From Candidatus Aenigmatarchaeota archaeon (GTDB lineage: Archaea > Aenigmatarchaeota > Aenigmatarchaeia > GW2011-AR5 > JACRMX01), in assembly GCA_018304635.1 (NCBI GenBank), contig JAGVVW010000003.1:1-49962 (forward strand): a stretch of 49,962 nucleotides of DNA. Direction: 5' to 3'. How positions within the stretch are numbered: the first letter of the stretch is position 1; each line of letters opens with the position of its first letter. The position numbers were made by a program, and so were the translations under genes. This document shows, piece by piece, positions 7,470-15,659 of this stretch. Below the pieces are notes generated by a model. That model did not search any database and had not been told where the DNA came from. It saw nothing but the letters and a program-made list of their open reading frames with translations.

Positions 7470-7793
7470 ATGGATTTTTGTAAAAAATGCGGCTCAATAA
7501 TGATTCCAATTAAGCAGGATGATGGTGGAAGCTTTCTTAAATGCCGTTCTTGCGGAGCAAAAATCAACAAGCCTGCTATAAATTACAAAATAAAAGAATC
7601 TGTAAAAAAATCAAAAGACATAGCAGTAATTGAAAAGGATACTATAGTACTTCCTACAACTGAAAAAGACTGTCCGAAATGTGATCACGGCCGTGCATAT
7701 TGGTGGCTTCAGCAGACAAGAAGCGCTGATGAGCCTCCGACACAATTTTTCAGATGCGTTAAATGCAATTATACATGGCGCGAATACAAATAA
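7470..7793 (+). CDS. tfs: transcription elongation factor TFS (TFIIS/RpoM-like)
   Basis: 107 residues with two zinc ribbons. N-terminal ligands are Cys4, Cys7, Cys25 and Cys28; C-terminal ligands are Cys68, Cys71, Cys96 and Cys99. The C-terminal ribbon carries the catalytic acidic hairpin RSADEPPT (Asp87-Glu88), which enters the RNA polymerase pore and stimulates cleavage of backtracked RNA. Length and motifs match archaeal TFS closely, and the DE pair is intact, so this is the active cleavage factor rather than an inhibitory paralogue. Single-gene unit. Confidence 0.92.
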   Translation: MDFCKKCGSIMIPIKQDDGGSFLKCRSCGAKINKPAINYKIKESVKKSKDIAVIEKDTIVLPTTEKDCPKCDHGRAYWWLQQTRSADEPPTQFFRCVKCNYTWREYK

Positions 7794-7870
7794 ACCCTTC
7801 TTTCTTTTTCTAAGAAATTTATAAAAAAGAAAGATATCCTTTTAAATTTTTTCCTGTGTTAAATATTCTA

Positions 7871-8956
7871 ATGAAAGTCCTGGCTGTTGATATTGGTGCG
7901 ACGAAAACAAGCATAGCTCCTATAAATGTTGAAAATAATTATCATGTCTACAGGATATTCACGTATCACACAATTAATATAGCTGATATGTACGACTATA
8001 TACAGATGCATGCTGGAGGTAATGATGGAATAAGTGTAGGTATTCCAGGAGTGCCTTATAACGGTAGAATTAAATTAACTAATCTTCCAGGGCAAATCTT
8101 TGATTCAGCTGATTTAAATCAACAAACAGGGATAGATGTTCTTGCGTTGAATGATGTTGAAAGTGCTGCACATTACATGCCATTGTTAAATAGAAGTGGT
8201 GTCAGAACAGTGTATGGAAATGAAGAACCACCGCAACAGGAAACAAAAATTTTATTATTGCCTGGAACAGGTCTTGGCGGAGCACGGGCATTATGGACCG
8301 ATGATGGATATTTCATTGAAAGAGCAGAACCAGGACATTTCCCATATATACCTGAAAACTGGCGGGAAAGAGGGTGGCTTGAATATTTAGAAAAAAAATT
8401 TGAAAGAAAGCTGGTCATGGAAGATTTATGTGCAAGATATGGACCCATATATCTGGATTTATTATATGAAAGAGTAATGAGAAGACCGGAAACAATGGAA
8501 GAAATGGCAGAATCATGGAACATTGGACAAAATATTGATGTTTTCAAGAAATGGTGCAGTTTGCTGGCACACGATACCCAGATATTCGCATTTGGCGGAG
8601 ATATGCCTTTTGGCGGTGTTTATCTCGGAGCAAATGTAACAAAAAACCAGAATGTTTTTATGGAATATGGTTCAAAAGTTTTTGTTGATGAATTTCAATC
8701 ACATCCAAAAATGTCGGAAAGTTTAAGACGGATTCCGATTTATGTTATAACAGATCCATACTTTTCATTAAAAGGCAATGCAGCAGCGTATATGAAACAT
8801 TTCGGTGATAAGGAAGAACAAAGAAATAATCTTCCCGAACTTTTGGCTGAAGTGAAAGAATTTTTACAGCAGCCATGCCAAAGGCCAACTCCTGATGAAG
8901 TGTTACAATCTGCGCGGGAAAGATGGCGGGAATATATTGAGCAACATACAACATAA
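7871..8956 (+). CDS. glucokinase-family sugar kinase (ASKHA fold)
   Basis: About 361 residues from the ATG at 7871, placed directly before the phosphate-1 motif DIGATKTS; an in-frame GTG at 7856 is less likely. Other family motifs follow in order: GIPGVPYNGRIKLTNLPGQ, NDVESAAH with the catalytic Asp, the adenosine/glycine loop LPGTGLGGA, EPGHFPY, and FGGVYLGANVTKN near the end. This matches the Glk family that phosphorylates glucose with ATP. It has no sugar-pathway neighbours, so the physiological substrate is uncertain. Confidence 0.8.
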   Translation: MKVLAVDIGATKTSIAPINVENNYHVYRIFTYHTINIADMYDYIQMHAGGNDGISVGIPGVPYNGRIKLTNLPGQIFDSADLNQQTGIDVLALNDVESAAHYMPLLNRSGVRTVYGNEEPPQQETKILLLPGTGLGGARALWTDDGYFIERAEPGHFPYIPENWRERGWLEYLEKKFERKLVMEDLCARYGPIYLDLLYERVMRRPETMEEMAESWNIGQNIDVFKKWCSLLAHDTQIFAFGGDMPFGGVYLGANVTKNQNVFMEYGSKVFVDEFQSHPKMSESLRRIPIYVITDPYFSLKGNAAAYMKHFGDKEEQRNNLPELLAEVKEFLQQPCQRPTPDEVLQSARERWREYIEQHTT

Positions 8957-9002
8957 GATAGTGAAAATTATATAAATTAAAAAATATGAAAGGGGGAATT
9001 GA

Positions 9003-9230
9003 ATGGATTATGAAAGAATAGAAAGGATGAATATTGGTAAATACAAACCGATAGAAATGAGGGTGATCGGCGACTAATATGTTGATATTCTTAGGGTTGG
9101 TTATTATTTAGGATTGGATAATTCTCACCACGATAATCCGGAATTGTTATTTTCTACAAGCTTATTATTTAATACAAAATTGACATGTGCAGGTAATACA
9201 CCTAACGGAGACTTATCAAAAATCAGATAA
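9003..9230 (+). pseudogene. small gene with strong RBS and an in-frame TAA
   Basis: An AAAGGGGG ribosome-binding sequence ends just before ATG 9003. Twenty-four codons (MDYERIERMNIGKYKPIEMR...) end at TAA 9075-9077, but the same frame continues for 50 plausible codons (YVDILRVGYYLGLDN...) to another TAA at 9228-9230. Either a 24-residue peptide is made, or a protein of about 75 aa has been interrupted by one stop. No homologue recognised. Confidence 0.4.
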
Positions 9231-9307
9231 TAAGAAACTTGTGGAGTTTCAGCAAAAATCGTTACACTCTCAATTGGTATATAATTCTGTCAGTTATTTC
9301 AAATTCA

Positions 9308-9616
9308 TTATTCACTATTAGCCTTCTTCTCAGCTTTCATTTCCCGTTTCATCTGCTCGCGCAATTTTGGAACGCTGATTTTAACACCGCATTTTTCACA
9401 CTTTATAGAAAAAGGCCTTTTCCATTTTTCTTCTGTATATGATATGTGTGCACATTCAGGACACGTATATTCCACCATAGCTACACCATTCATATGAACA
9501 AGAACCCGCATCTTTCCGATTCCTTTTTTTCCTTTAACTGTCCTGTTTGTATGATACTGACAATCGCTTGACTTTATTTTATGCTTCTCTATATATTCCT
9601 GAATTTTACTTGTCAT
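9308..9616 (-). CDS. conserved zinc-ribbon protein, 102 aa
   Basis: A 102-residue basic protein with a central four-Cys zinc ribbon: TCPEC near residue 51 and KCEKC near residue 73, separated by ISYTEEKWKRPFSI. An extra C-x3-H in the N-terminal region (CQYHTNR) may add a ligand. The C-terminus is a charged helix. Its start overlaps the end of a 59-aa gene by 11 bases, which itself follows eL40, so it likely belongs to a ribosome-linked operon. Function unknown. Confidence 0.65.
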   Translation of the reverse strand: MTSKIQEYIEKHKIKSSDCQYHTNRTVKGKKGIGKMRVLVHMNGVAMVEYTCPECAHISYTEEKWKRPFSIKCEKCGVKISVPKLREQMKREMKAEKKANSE

Positions 9617-9785
9617 CTGATATCCATCCTTCAGCTAAACACATAGCTTTATGTTCATTTAATATCGGACCCCCGAATTGTTGATAGAAACCATATAATT
9701 GAGCTCTTGTAAAATTATCTTCTACGAAACTTCCACACTTTTCTTGCATTATATCATAAAAATTTTTAAAATCCACTACAATCAC
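9606..9785 (-). CDS. hypothetical protein, 59 aa, in the eL40 operon
   Basis: Reads from a GTG at 9785 to a TAA at 9606. The protein is acidic and aromatic (FYDIMQEKCGSFVEDNFTRAQL, split here by no gap, then YGFYQQFGGPILNEHKAM) with a Trp near the end. It starts nine bases after the eL40 stop and overlaps the next gene's ATG by 11 bases, so translation is probably coupled. No family recognised. Confidence 0.6.
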   Translation of the reverse strand: MIVVDFKNFYDIMQEKCGSFVEDNFTRAQLYGFYQQFGGPILNEHKAMCLAEGWISDDK

Positions 9786-9793
9786 CGAAATAA

Positions 9794-9979
9794 CTACTTT
9801 TTCTGTCCCCTGCTTTCCTTTGCCTTGAGCCTAAGAGCCCGCCTTCCGCATTTTCTGCATTTTATCTTGCCACGAATAACACGCATTCTGTCTGAACGAA
9901 TTTTTGCATTGCATTTCATGCATATAAAAATATTAGTAAATAATCGCGATGTTGCAACCGGATGAATTTTCTTTGACAT
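9794..9979 (-). CDS. rpl40e: ribosomal protein eL40 (L40e)
   Basis: 61 residues with the single zinc finger of the archaeal/eukaryotic large-subunit protein: CMKCNAKIR and CRKCGRRALRLKAKESRG. In eukaryotes the same protein is fused to ubiquitin; here it is free as in other archaea. The N-terminus has about ten extra residues before the finger. It heads a run of three minus-strand genes. The TATA-like region would lie near 9995-10020, shared with the divergent kinase gene. Confidence 0.88.
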   Translation of the reverse strand: MSKKIHPVATSRLFTNIFICMKCNAKIRSDRMRVIRGKIKCRKCGRRALRLKAKESRGQKK

Positions 9980-10026
9980 AAGAGTTATTTCGTATAGTTA
10001 TCTTTTTATAGGTTTTTTAAGTTATT

Positions 10027-10683
10027 GTGCAGGATAATATTGCTTATATGACATCAGAAATCGATTTCAATATAGCTATTTCAGGCACTCCAGGCACAGG
10101 CAAAACAACAGTTGCAAATTCGTTGCAGAGAATGTTAAAAACGAAATTAGTGATAATAACCGAATTAGTTAAACAGGGAAAGGTAAAATTTAAACTGGAT
10201 GAAAAAAGAAATTGCAAAATCATTGATGCGGATGAGCTGGATAAAGTAATAAATGAAAAAGGTGTTATTATAGAAGGCCTGATTTCTCATATGCTGGATT
10301 GTAAATTTGTTTTCATCCTAAGATGCAATCCAATTGTGCTCAGAAGCAGGCTTAGGAAAAGACGGTGGCAGGAAAAAAAAATAAGAGAAAATGTTGACGC
10401 GGAAATTTTAGACAGCATTGCCATAAGTGCCAGCCAATATCACAAGAGAAGCAACATATTTGAAATTGATACGACACATCAGAAACCTGAACAAATAGCC
10501 AGAATTATCAGAAAAATTATTCAGGCATACATTAGAAGAAGGCATAAAAAGTTTTCTGAAGAATATAAATTCGGAAAGATTAATTGGACAAAAGATTATG
10601 GAAAAATGCTGATAAGAAATATCAATCAAAATTCACATAAAGTGATGCTAAAAGGTGGAGAAAGTAACAGAAAAGAAAATTAA
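10027..10683 (+). CDS. Fap7/hCINAP-type adenylate kinase-like NTPase with C-terminal extension
   Basis: The P-loop ISGTPGTGKTT (about residues 17-27) opens a small adenylate-kinase fold. EGLISHMLDCKFVFILRCNP and RLRKRRWQEKKIRENVDAEILD are typical of the archaeal/eukaryotic Fap7 group, an atypical adenylate kinase that assists small-subunit ribosome maturation at Rps14. Fap7 proteins usually run about 170-190 aa; this one adds roughly 40 basic residues that might bind rRNA. A GTG at 10027 gives 218 aa; an ATG at 10048 is possible. Confidence 0.8.
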   Translation: MQDNIAYMTSEIDFNIAISGTPGTGKTTVANSLQRMLKTKLVIITELVKQGKVKFKLDEKRNCKIIDADELDKVINEKGVIIEGLISHMLDCKFVFILRCNPIVLRSRLRKRRWQEKKIRENVDAEILDSIAISASQYHKRSNIFEIDTTHQKPEQIARIIRKIIQAYIRRRHKKFSEEYKFGKINWTKDYGKMLIRNINQNSHKVMLKGGESNRKEN

Positions 10684-10706
10684 TAATAAGCGAAGATTGC
10701 CAAAAT

Positions 10707-10750
10707 CTTTCTTTCCGTACACGAGTCTTTCTTTTTTGAAAAAAGAAAAA
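10707..10750. repeat. CTTTCCGTACA hairpin repeat upstream of htpX
   Basis: CTTTCCGTACA followed by a T-rich/A-rich hairpin (TTCTTTTTT/AAAAAAGAA-like arms). The same sequence occurs at 35466 and at 44645, the latter directly before another start codon. It ends about 17 bases before the htpX ATG. Confidence 0.65.
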
Positions 10751-10767
10751 GCTTGAGGTGTTTGTCT

Positions 10768-11565
10768 ATGTCAAGTATTAGGGTTGTATTGCTGTTTGGG
10801 TTGCTCATAGGCATATTCTTAGCCATAGGCTTTTATTTTGCTGGTATTTTTGGCGCTATTACAGGCCTTGTTATAGCAACTTTTCTGAATATTATAATGT
10901 ATTGGTTTTCTGACAAATGGGTCCTCGCAATGTATAAGGCAAAACCCTGTGATGACAAGGAGATTAAAAGTATTATAAAAGGCCTGAGTGACAAAGCAAA
11001 AATACCTGTTCCTGCATTGTACATTATTGACACAGATATGCCAAATGCATTTGCAACTGGCAGATCACCAAAGCGTTCTGCAGTTGCTGTGACCAGAGGA
11101 CTGGTTGAAAAGCTTAATAAAAATGAATTAAAAGGGGTCTTAGCTCATGAAATATCCCATATTAAAAATCGCGATACACTCGTGAGCGTGGTTGCAGCGA
11201 CACTCGCTGGTGCAATTTCATGGATAGGATACGTATTCATGTTTGATGATGACAGAAATATTGTAGGATCAATTTTAATTTTCATTTTGGCTCCGATCGC
11301 AGCTATGTTGATTCAGATGGCAATTTCTCGAAGCAGGGAATTTGGAGCTGATAAAACAGGAGCAGATCTTAGTAATCCGTTTGATCTGGCATCAGCACTT
11401 GAAAAAATTTCAGAAGCACCTAAAATCAAAGCCAGCAATCCATCTGCAGCTCATTTATTTATTGTGAATCCATTCTCTGGCGGAGCTGTACTGGAATTAT
11501 TTTCAACACACCCGCGAATTGAAGAAAGAATTCGCAGGCTGAATAACATGAAAGTGAAGTTCTGA
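10768..11565 (+). CDS. htpX: HtpX-family membrane zinc metalloprotease
   Basis: About 265 residues. Two hydrophobic segments near the N-terminus precede the catalytic zinc motif AHEISH (about residue 130), followed by two more membrane segments (AATLAGAISWIGYVFMF and SILIFILAPIAAMLIQ). The third zinc ligand is in SREFGADKTGADL. HtpX degrades damaged membrane proteins. The ATG at 10768 is preferred over the upstream TTG in frame. It follows a hairpin repeat, which may change its transcription or mRNA structure. Confidence 0.9.
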   Translation: MSSIRVVLLFGLLIGIFLAIGFYFAGIFGAITGLVIATFLNIIMYWFSDKWVLAMYKAKPCDDKEIKSIIKGLSDKAKIPVPALYIIDTDMPNAFATGRSPKRSAVAVTRGLVEKLNKNELKGVLAHEISHIKNRDTLVSVVAATLAGAISWIGYVFMFDDDRNIVGSILIFILAPIAAMLIQMAISRSREFGADKTGADLSNPFDLASALEKISEAPKIKASNPSAAHLFIVNPFSGGAVLELFSTHPRIEERIRRLNNMKVKF

Positions 11566-11678
11566 ATAACTAATGAGAGAAAAGAAATTTTAAAGCTGGA
11601 AAAATAAAACGGAATTGGTTTTTGGAAGAGGCAGTGAAAACAGGCAAGATAAAATTGTGGGAAAATTTAAAGCATTGA

Positions 11679-11942
11679 TTATTCCTTTTTCAGTCTTTTC
11701 TTATAGATTTTATCTCGATGATCAAAATCAAGAAGATAAATTTTATTATTCCGATAGACATAAAGCAGTCTGAAGGGTGGAATATATATTTTTCTCACAC
11801 TTTTTTCATGACTTAAAAAATCCCCTATTTCAGGATTCTCGATTATTTTCGTAAGTTGCTTAAGTATTCTTTCCTTTAATTGCCGGTCTTTTATCTTTTT
11901 TGTTTGTTTATCGAATTCATCTGATTTTATGACTTTCATCAA
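11679..11942 (-). CDS. RelE/ParE-superfamily toxin
   Basis: 87 residues with the compact RelE pattern: an N-terminal strand (MKVIKSDEFDKQTKKI), two helices, then KIYIPPFRLLYVYRNNKIYLLDFDHRDKIY, where the conserved Arg and aromatic residues of the ribosome-dependent mRNase lie. It follows the AbrB-type antitoxin gene by eight bases, so both form a toxin-antitoxin operon. RelE enzymes cleave mRNA in the ribosomal A site; that activity is inferred from the fold. Confidence 0.8.
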   Translation of the reverse strand: MMKVIKSDEFDKQTKKIKDRQLKERILKQLTKIIENPEIGDFLSHEKSVRKIYIPPFRLLYVYRNNKIYLLDFDHRDKIYKKRLKKE

Positions 11943-11950
11943 GGCACCTG

Positions 11951-12244
11951 CTATATTTTAACCCATTTCTTCATATCCCTGAGAAATTCGTCCTTTGTCT
12001 GAACAATTAATTGACCTTTTTCAATTTCCTTTAGTCTCCTTTCAGCTATTTTAACATCTACCATGTCTTCCTTAAGTTGCTCAATGATTTTAGCTTTCAA
12101 TCTTTTCATCTGCTGAAAAATCAGCTTATCCTCACTCCTGAAAACAATAAATTTTTCACCTTTCTTTATCTGTAGCTCCTCTCTGAATTCCTGAGGTATT
12201 ACTACCTGACCTCTTTCTCCAACTTTGGATATCTCTATCTCCAT
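11951..12244 (-). CDS. AbrB-type antitoxin of the RelE pair
   Basis: 97 residues. Residues 1-45 form the SpoVT/AbrB DNA-binding domain (SKVGERGQVVIPQEFREEL). The following 50 residues are helical and charged and probably wrap the toxin. It precedes the RelE gene and would repress the operon by binding its promoter, which should lie just upstream of 12244 in the AT-rich stretch 12245-12290. Confidence 0.8.
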   Translation of the reverse strand: MEIEISKVGERGQVVIPQEFREELQIKKGEKFIVFRSEDKLIFQQMKRLKAKIIEQLKEDMVDVKIAERRLKEIEKGQLIVQTKDEFLRDMKKWVKI

Positions 12245-12331
12245 TTTTAATCACCTATATGATAAATATGACTAATCATATTTAAAGCTATCGAGCAAAT
12301 AATACTGAGACAAATTAATTACAAGACAAAA

Positions 12332-12847
12332 TTATTTTCTGCTATAAATTAGAGACATCAAAGCCAGTAAACAGCCACGTTTATTAGGTGCATTTCCTGT
12401 TTCTATATCGCTTTCTGCTGGGTTTTCCGCTGGTGCTGCTGAAGTAATAACTGGCTCTATTATTCTTTCTGTCATCGGAATACGCTCACCATTAATTATT
12501 GCATTTACTTTATTCGGGTTCCCGAGGAAATATGATTTTTGCATATATTCATAACCGAACTCTGCCCATCTTTCACGCTCAATTATTTCAATCCCGTGCG
12601 ACATACCTATTAGTCTGCCCTGATAGCTTCTATCATGCAAGGTTTTGGCTATGTCAGGACCCTGTGTCAATCCTCTTTCATTGTTCATGTCGCAGAAAAT
12701 CATATCATATTCGAATAAACTGTCAAAGTTATACGGAAAATCCATAGTTTCATACTCTATATCCGATCTCGATCTTTGCAAGTCCTGAAAATATATTTCT
12801 ATGATTTTTCTCGTACTCACATTATCGTCTATTGTACATATCCTCAT
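12332..12847 (-). CDS. stand-alone response-regulator receiver domain with a Pro/Ala-rich tail
   Basis: The N-terminal 115 residues form a CheY-like receiver: Asp7-Asp8 in TIDDN, the phospho-acceptor Asp53 in FCDMN, the switch Ser in GMSHG, and Lys in MQKSYF. No output domain follows; a tail rich in Pro, Ala and Glu leads to a hydrophobic end (RGCLLALMSLIY). It could act by protein contact, as CheY does. No histidine kinase is seen in the window, so its partner is encoded elsewhere. Confidence 0.8.
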   Translation of the reverse strand: MRICTIDDNVSTRKIIEIYFQDLQRSRSDIEYETMDFPYNFDSLFEYDMIFCDMNNERGLTQGPDIAKTLHDRSYQGRLIGMSHGIEIIERERWAEFGYEYMQKSYFLGNPNKVNAIINGERIPMTERIIEPVITSAAPAENPAESDIETGNAPNKRGCLLALMSLIYSRK

Positions 12848-12883
12848 TTTTCACTGCCCCATAATTAACAGTAAATGAAAAAC

Positions 12884-13756
12884 TTAAATAATTAATTTCC
12901 TAACCTTTGCCACGAAAAATCCATTGGTTCCATTGTGCTGCGGATAAATTCGCAGGCATTTTTTAATGTCTTTATGAAACTGCTTTCCATTCCATGACGT
13001 TAGGCTGTGTGATGATGCAAGGCCTTTGATTTTTATTTCTTCAAGCCCGGCGTTGTTGTTTTTCATCAGCCCGCTGATTACAGCTTCATTTTCTTCCGGT
13101 GAAAATGTGCAGGTTGAATAAACCAAAATACCTCCAGGCTTGAGCAAAGACCATGCATTTGTTAAAATCTGATGCTGCATTCTGGATAACCGCTGGATTC
13201 TTTTCAATGACCAGAGTTTCATTGTTTTTTCTATTTTATTTATAATTCCTTCACCACTGCATGGCGCATCAACCAGAATCCGGTCAAAATTCATGTTATG
13301 TTTAAACTTCAGAAATCTGGCATCTTTGTTTGTTATTGTAATATTTCTTATGTTGTATCTTTTTACATTTTCTCTCAATCGCTTAATTCTGTTTCTGTCT
13401 ATATCATTTGCCACAACCCATTCTGCCTTCTGGCAAATATCTATTGTTTTGGATCCGGGTGCAGCACAGATATCCAGAACTTCTTTTTCTCCTGGTTCAA
13501 GAGCAATAACAGGCACACATGATATCGGGTCTTTGATAAAAACTTTATCAGGATATTCCCTGAAAATTTCATTTGCCTGCTCTGTAAAGTAGCATTCACT
13601 GGACCACGGAACAGGATATACACCAAATGCTGTTTTTAATTGTTCTTCAATACTGCTGTCAAAAATCTGAACAGCTTTTTGTGTGCGTTTGGAATAAATA
13701 TCAGGGTTTATGCCAAGCTTTTCGAGCCTTTTAATAAATTCAGATGAGAATTGCAT
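12884..13756 (-). CDS. NSUN/RsmB-family RNA m5C methyltransferase
   Basis: SAM-dependent RNA cytosine-5 methylase. Motif I is CAAPGSKT, motif IV DAPCSGEG holds one active Cys, and motif VI STCTFSPEENE holds the second. SAM-contact acidic residues lie in ANDIDRNRIKRL. The frame opens further upstream at 13831, but those 25 residues are encoded by the palindromic repeat, so the Met at 13756 (MQFSSEFIKRLEKLG) is the likely start, giving about 290 aa. The target, tRNA or rRNA, cannot be told from sequence. Confidence 0.88.
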   Translation of the reverse strand: MQFSSEFIKRLEKLGINPDIYSKRTQKAVQIFDSSIEEQLKTAFGVYPVPWSSECYFTEQANEIFREYPDKVFIKDPISCVPVIALEPGEKEVLDICAAPGSKTIDICQKAEWVVANDIDRNRIKRLRENVKRYNIRNITITNKDARFLKFKHNMNFDRILVDAPCSGEGIINKIEKTMKLWSLKRIQRLSRMQHQILTNAWSLLKPGGILVYSTCTFSPEENEAVISGLMKNNNAGLEEIKIKGLASSHSLTSWNGKQFHKDIKKCLRIYPQHNGTNGFFVAKVRKLII

Positions 13757-13803
13757 TATATTTCTTGGTACAGAATGTTTTTGAGGTTGAGTTCGTTTTG
13801 TGT

Positions 13804-14047
13804 ATGATTTTTTCAGCCTCCAACGAACCATGACGCATTTGATAGATTTTTATAGATGCGTCTCGTGGGAACCATGACGCATCGAAGATGCGTCTTTCGT
13901 TCGTGATGGAGAGACTGGAATGTTGTAAACATGAGATGTTTACGACACATGTAATTCCAAAGGAATTATAATGAATCTTTTATATGATTTTACATCTCAA
14001 ACCACATCAATTTTCTTTGCCGCCATTGAAAATTGGGTAAAGAAAAT
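13804..14047. repeat. composite palindromic repeat with two inserted units and an empty-site hairpin
   Basis: CAGCCTCCA at 13814-13822 and GATGGAGAGACTGG at 13905-13918 are the two halves of the hairpin seen intact at 1580-1621, here separated by two copies of a unit of the form AACCATGACGCAT...ATGCGTCT (13826-13863 and 13871-13895). Then come GTAAACAT/ATGTTTAC (13925-13943) and TAATTCC/GGAATTA (13952-13968). At 14011-14047 is the uninterrupted form of the TTTTCTTTGCC hairpin that carries an insert at 1645-1726. Confidence 0.75.
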
Positions 14048-14063
14048 CTTCATCATATACAAA

Positions 14064-15659
14064 TCAAATCTGTTTCCTGATTCTTCTTTCCTGTCTTGTT
14101 GCTATTGTTGTGCCATATGCCCGCTTAGAAAGAATTGTTCTAATCAAATCTAGATTGTTTCCAGGAAGTATAACTTCTTTTTCATGAATTATATTATTCA
14201 TATAAGGCCCCACAGCCATGTCCCATATATCCATTATCATTGACAATCCATATCTGGTTGCAGGGTTTGATTTTTTTAGGATGTCGTTGCCAAGCACTCT
14301 TATCCATTTGATGCTGTGATTATTGCACACAGCCAGAAGTTCCCAGTGAGCATAGCTCATTTTTTCTTTTGTAAAGCCCTCCTCTTTTTGCAATTGGGTA
14401 GCTTCCATCGGAACAAAAAACAATGGAATTATCAGGCTTTTATAATTTCTTAAATCTTCAATCAGTTCAATTGTTTCAACCATGTCCTGCTCTTTTTCTC
14501 CAGGCAGGCCCATGATTAATGTTGCGCATGGCACCCAATTGTTGTCATGGAGCAGCTGGAAGCTGTCATGAACAACATTTTTCCATTGTTCTGGCTTGAA
14601 TGGTGAGGTTTTTCCCTGCATATGTTTTTTGATTAAATCAATACTGGCTGTTTCAATTCCTGTCTGGCCTGATATCCATGGCGAATCTTTGGAACCAAGC
14701 TCTAATATTTCTGACAACTGCTCAATTAATTTTGGCTCCTGCAAAGCTGAAGAAAGTGCGAGATGGCTTATGCTGACGTTTTTGGGTTCAGTAATTTTTG
14801 TCACAGCTCTGAAGAGTTTTATAACTTCTTCCGGATTAACATTAATTTTATTTGCTTTATACCTGATTACATCTTCAGCATGCAAAATTACATGTTGTTC
14901 ACCTGATGCCTGATTTACCTGAATCTCGCTTATTATTTTCTTTATTGGATAACACCTGAAATTCCTCATTGTCGGGCTGCAGAACTTACATCCCCTACCG
15001 CAGCCGCGTGCTATTTCCACCAGACCGCATATAGATGGTTTCCTGATCAGTGGTATTTTATCAACGTCAACAACTCTGCCTTCAATAATTCTCGGCAAAG
15101 GCTCGCCTTTTATGGCTTTTTCAAAAAGTTCGCCAACAACCAGTTCACCTTCACCTAACACTATTGTATCTGCATTTACTTTTTCATTAATCAACTGCCA
15201 CGAACCCGGGCCTCCTACAATTTTTTTCAGGTGCTTGTAATTTTCTAAGGAGTTTATCAACTCTCTGAATTTACTGGCTGAAAATGCCTGTGTTTGCGGA
15301 GCTTCAATAAGCTGTGTCAATATTCGTGTTGTCGGGCCTTTGCCCATAATATCATTTCCACAAATACCAACAACTTTGGCGTCTTTAGCAAATCTGTGAA
15401 TTTCTGTTGGCTGGACAACAGCTATATCCTCTTCATTAAATCCGTATTCAATCAAAGCTGCCTCAATTTTTCTCAGGCCATAAGGTGACTGTTTTACAAT
15501 GCCGTCTTTTTCATACTCGACAGAAGGTGCAAACATCCTGTAAAATACAAAATCAGGAATATATTTTCTTGGAAAACAAGTAGCAAAACCAGTAAATATA
15601 ATATCATTATAGCTGCTCATCCACGAACGGTCAGCTGTTAATATAATTTTGGGTGGCAT
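14064..15659 (-). CDS. radical SAM protein with B12-binding-like N-terminal domain
   Basis: 531 residues. The first 200 resemble the Rossmann-like cobalamin-binding module of B12-type radical SAM enzymes (GGPGSWQLINEKVNADTIVLGEGE). The cluster motif CGRGCKFC follows near residue 225, then the TIM-barrel region with HAEDVIRYK and a conserved TLIMGLPGEKEQDMVETIE. The reaction, often methylation or methylthiolation, cannot be assigned. This family is common in archaea and often annotated as uncharacterised. Single gene facing the NSUN methylase in the same direction. Confidence 0.82.
   Translation of the reverse strand: MPPKIILTADRSWMSSYNDIIFTGFATCFPRKYIPDFVFYRMFAPSVEYEKDGIVKQSPYGLRKIEAALIEYGFNEEDIAVVQPTEIHRFAKDAKVVGICGNDIMGKGPTTRILTQLIEAPQTQAFSASKFRELINSLENYKHLKKIVGGPGSWQLINEKVNADTIVLGEGELVVGELFEKAIKGEPLPRIIEGRVVDVDKIPLIRKPSICGLVEIARGCGRGCKFCSPTMRNFRCYPIKKIISEIQVNQASGEQHVILHAEDVIRYKANKINVNPEEVIKLFRAVTKITEPKNVSISHLALSSALQEPKLIEQLSEILELGSKDSPWISGQTGIETASIDLIKKHMQGKTSPFKPEQWKNVVHDSFQLLHDNNWVPCATLIMGLPGEKEQDMVETIELIEDLRNYKSLIIPLFFVPMEATQLQKEEGFTKEKMSYAHWELLAVCNNHSIKWIRVLGNDILKKSNPATRYGLSMIMDIWDMAVGPYMNNIIHEKEVILPGNNLDLIRTILSKRAYGTTIATRQERRIRKQI

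Noticed and set aside
2065-9230. TAA recoded as a sense codon (two interrupted small frames)
   Set aside because: TAA ends many intact genes in this window, so reassignment is not credible; mutation or error explains the two cases better.
12884-13831. Longer NSUN protein starting at 13831
   Set aside because: The extra 25 residues are encoded by the palindromic repeat, so the Met at 13756 is preferred.
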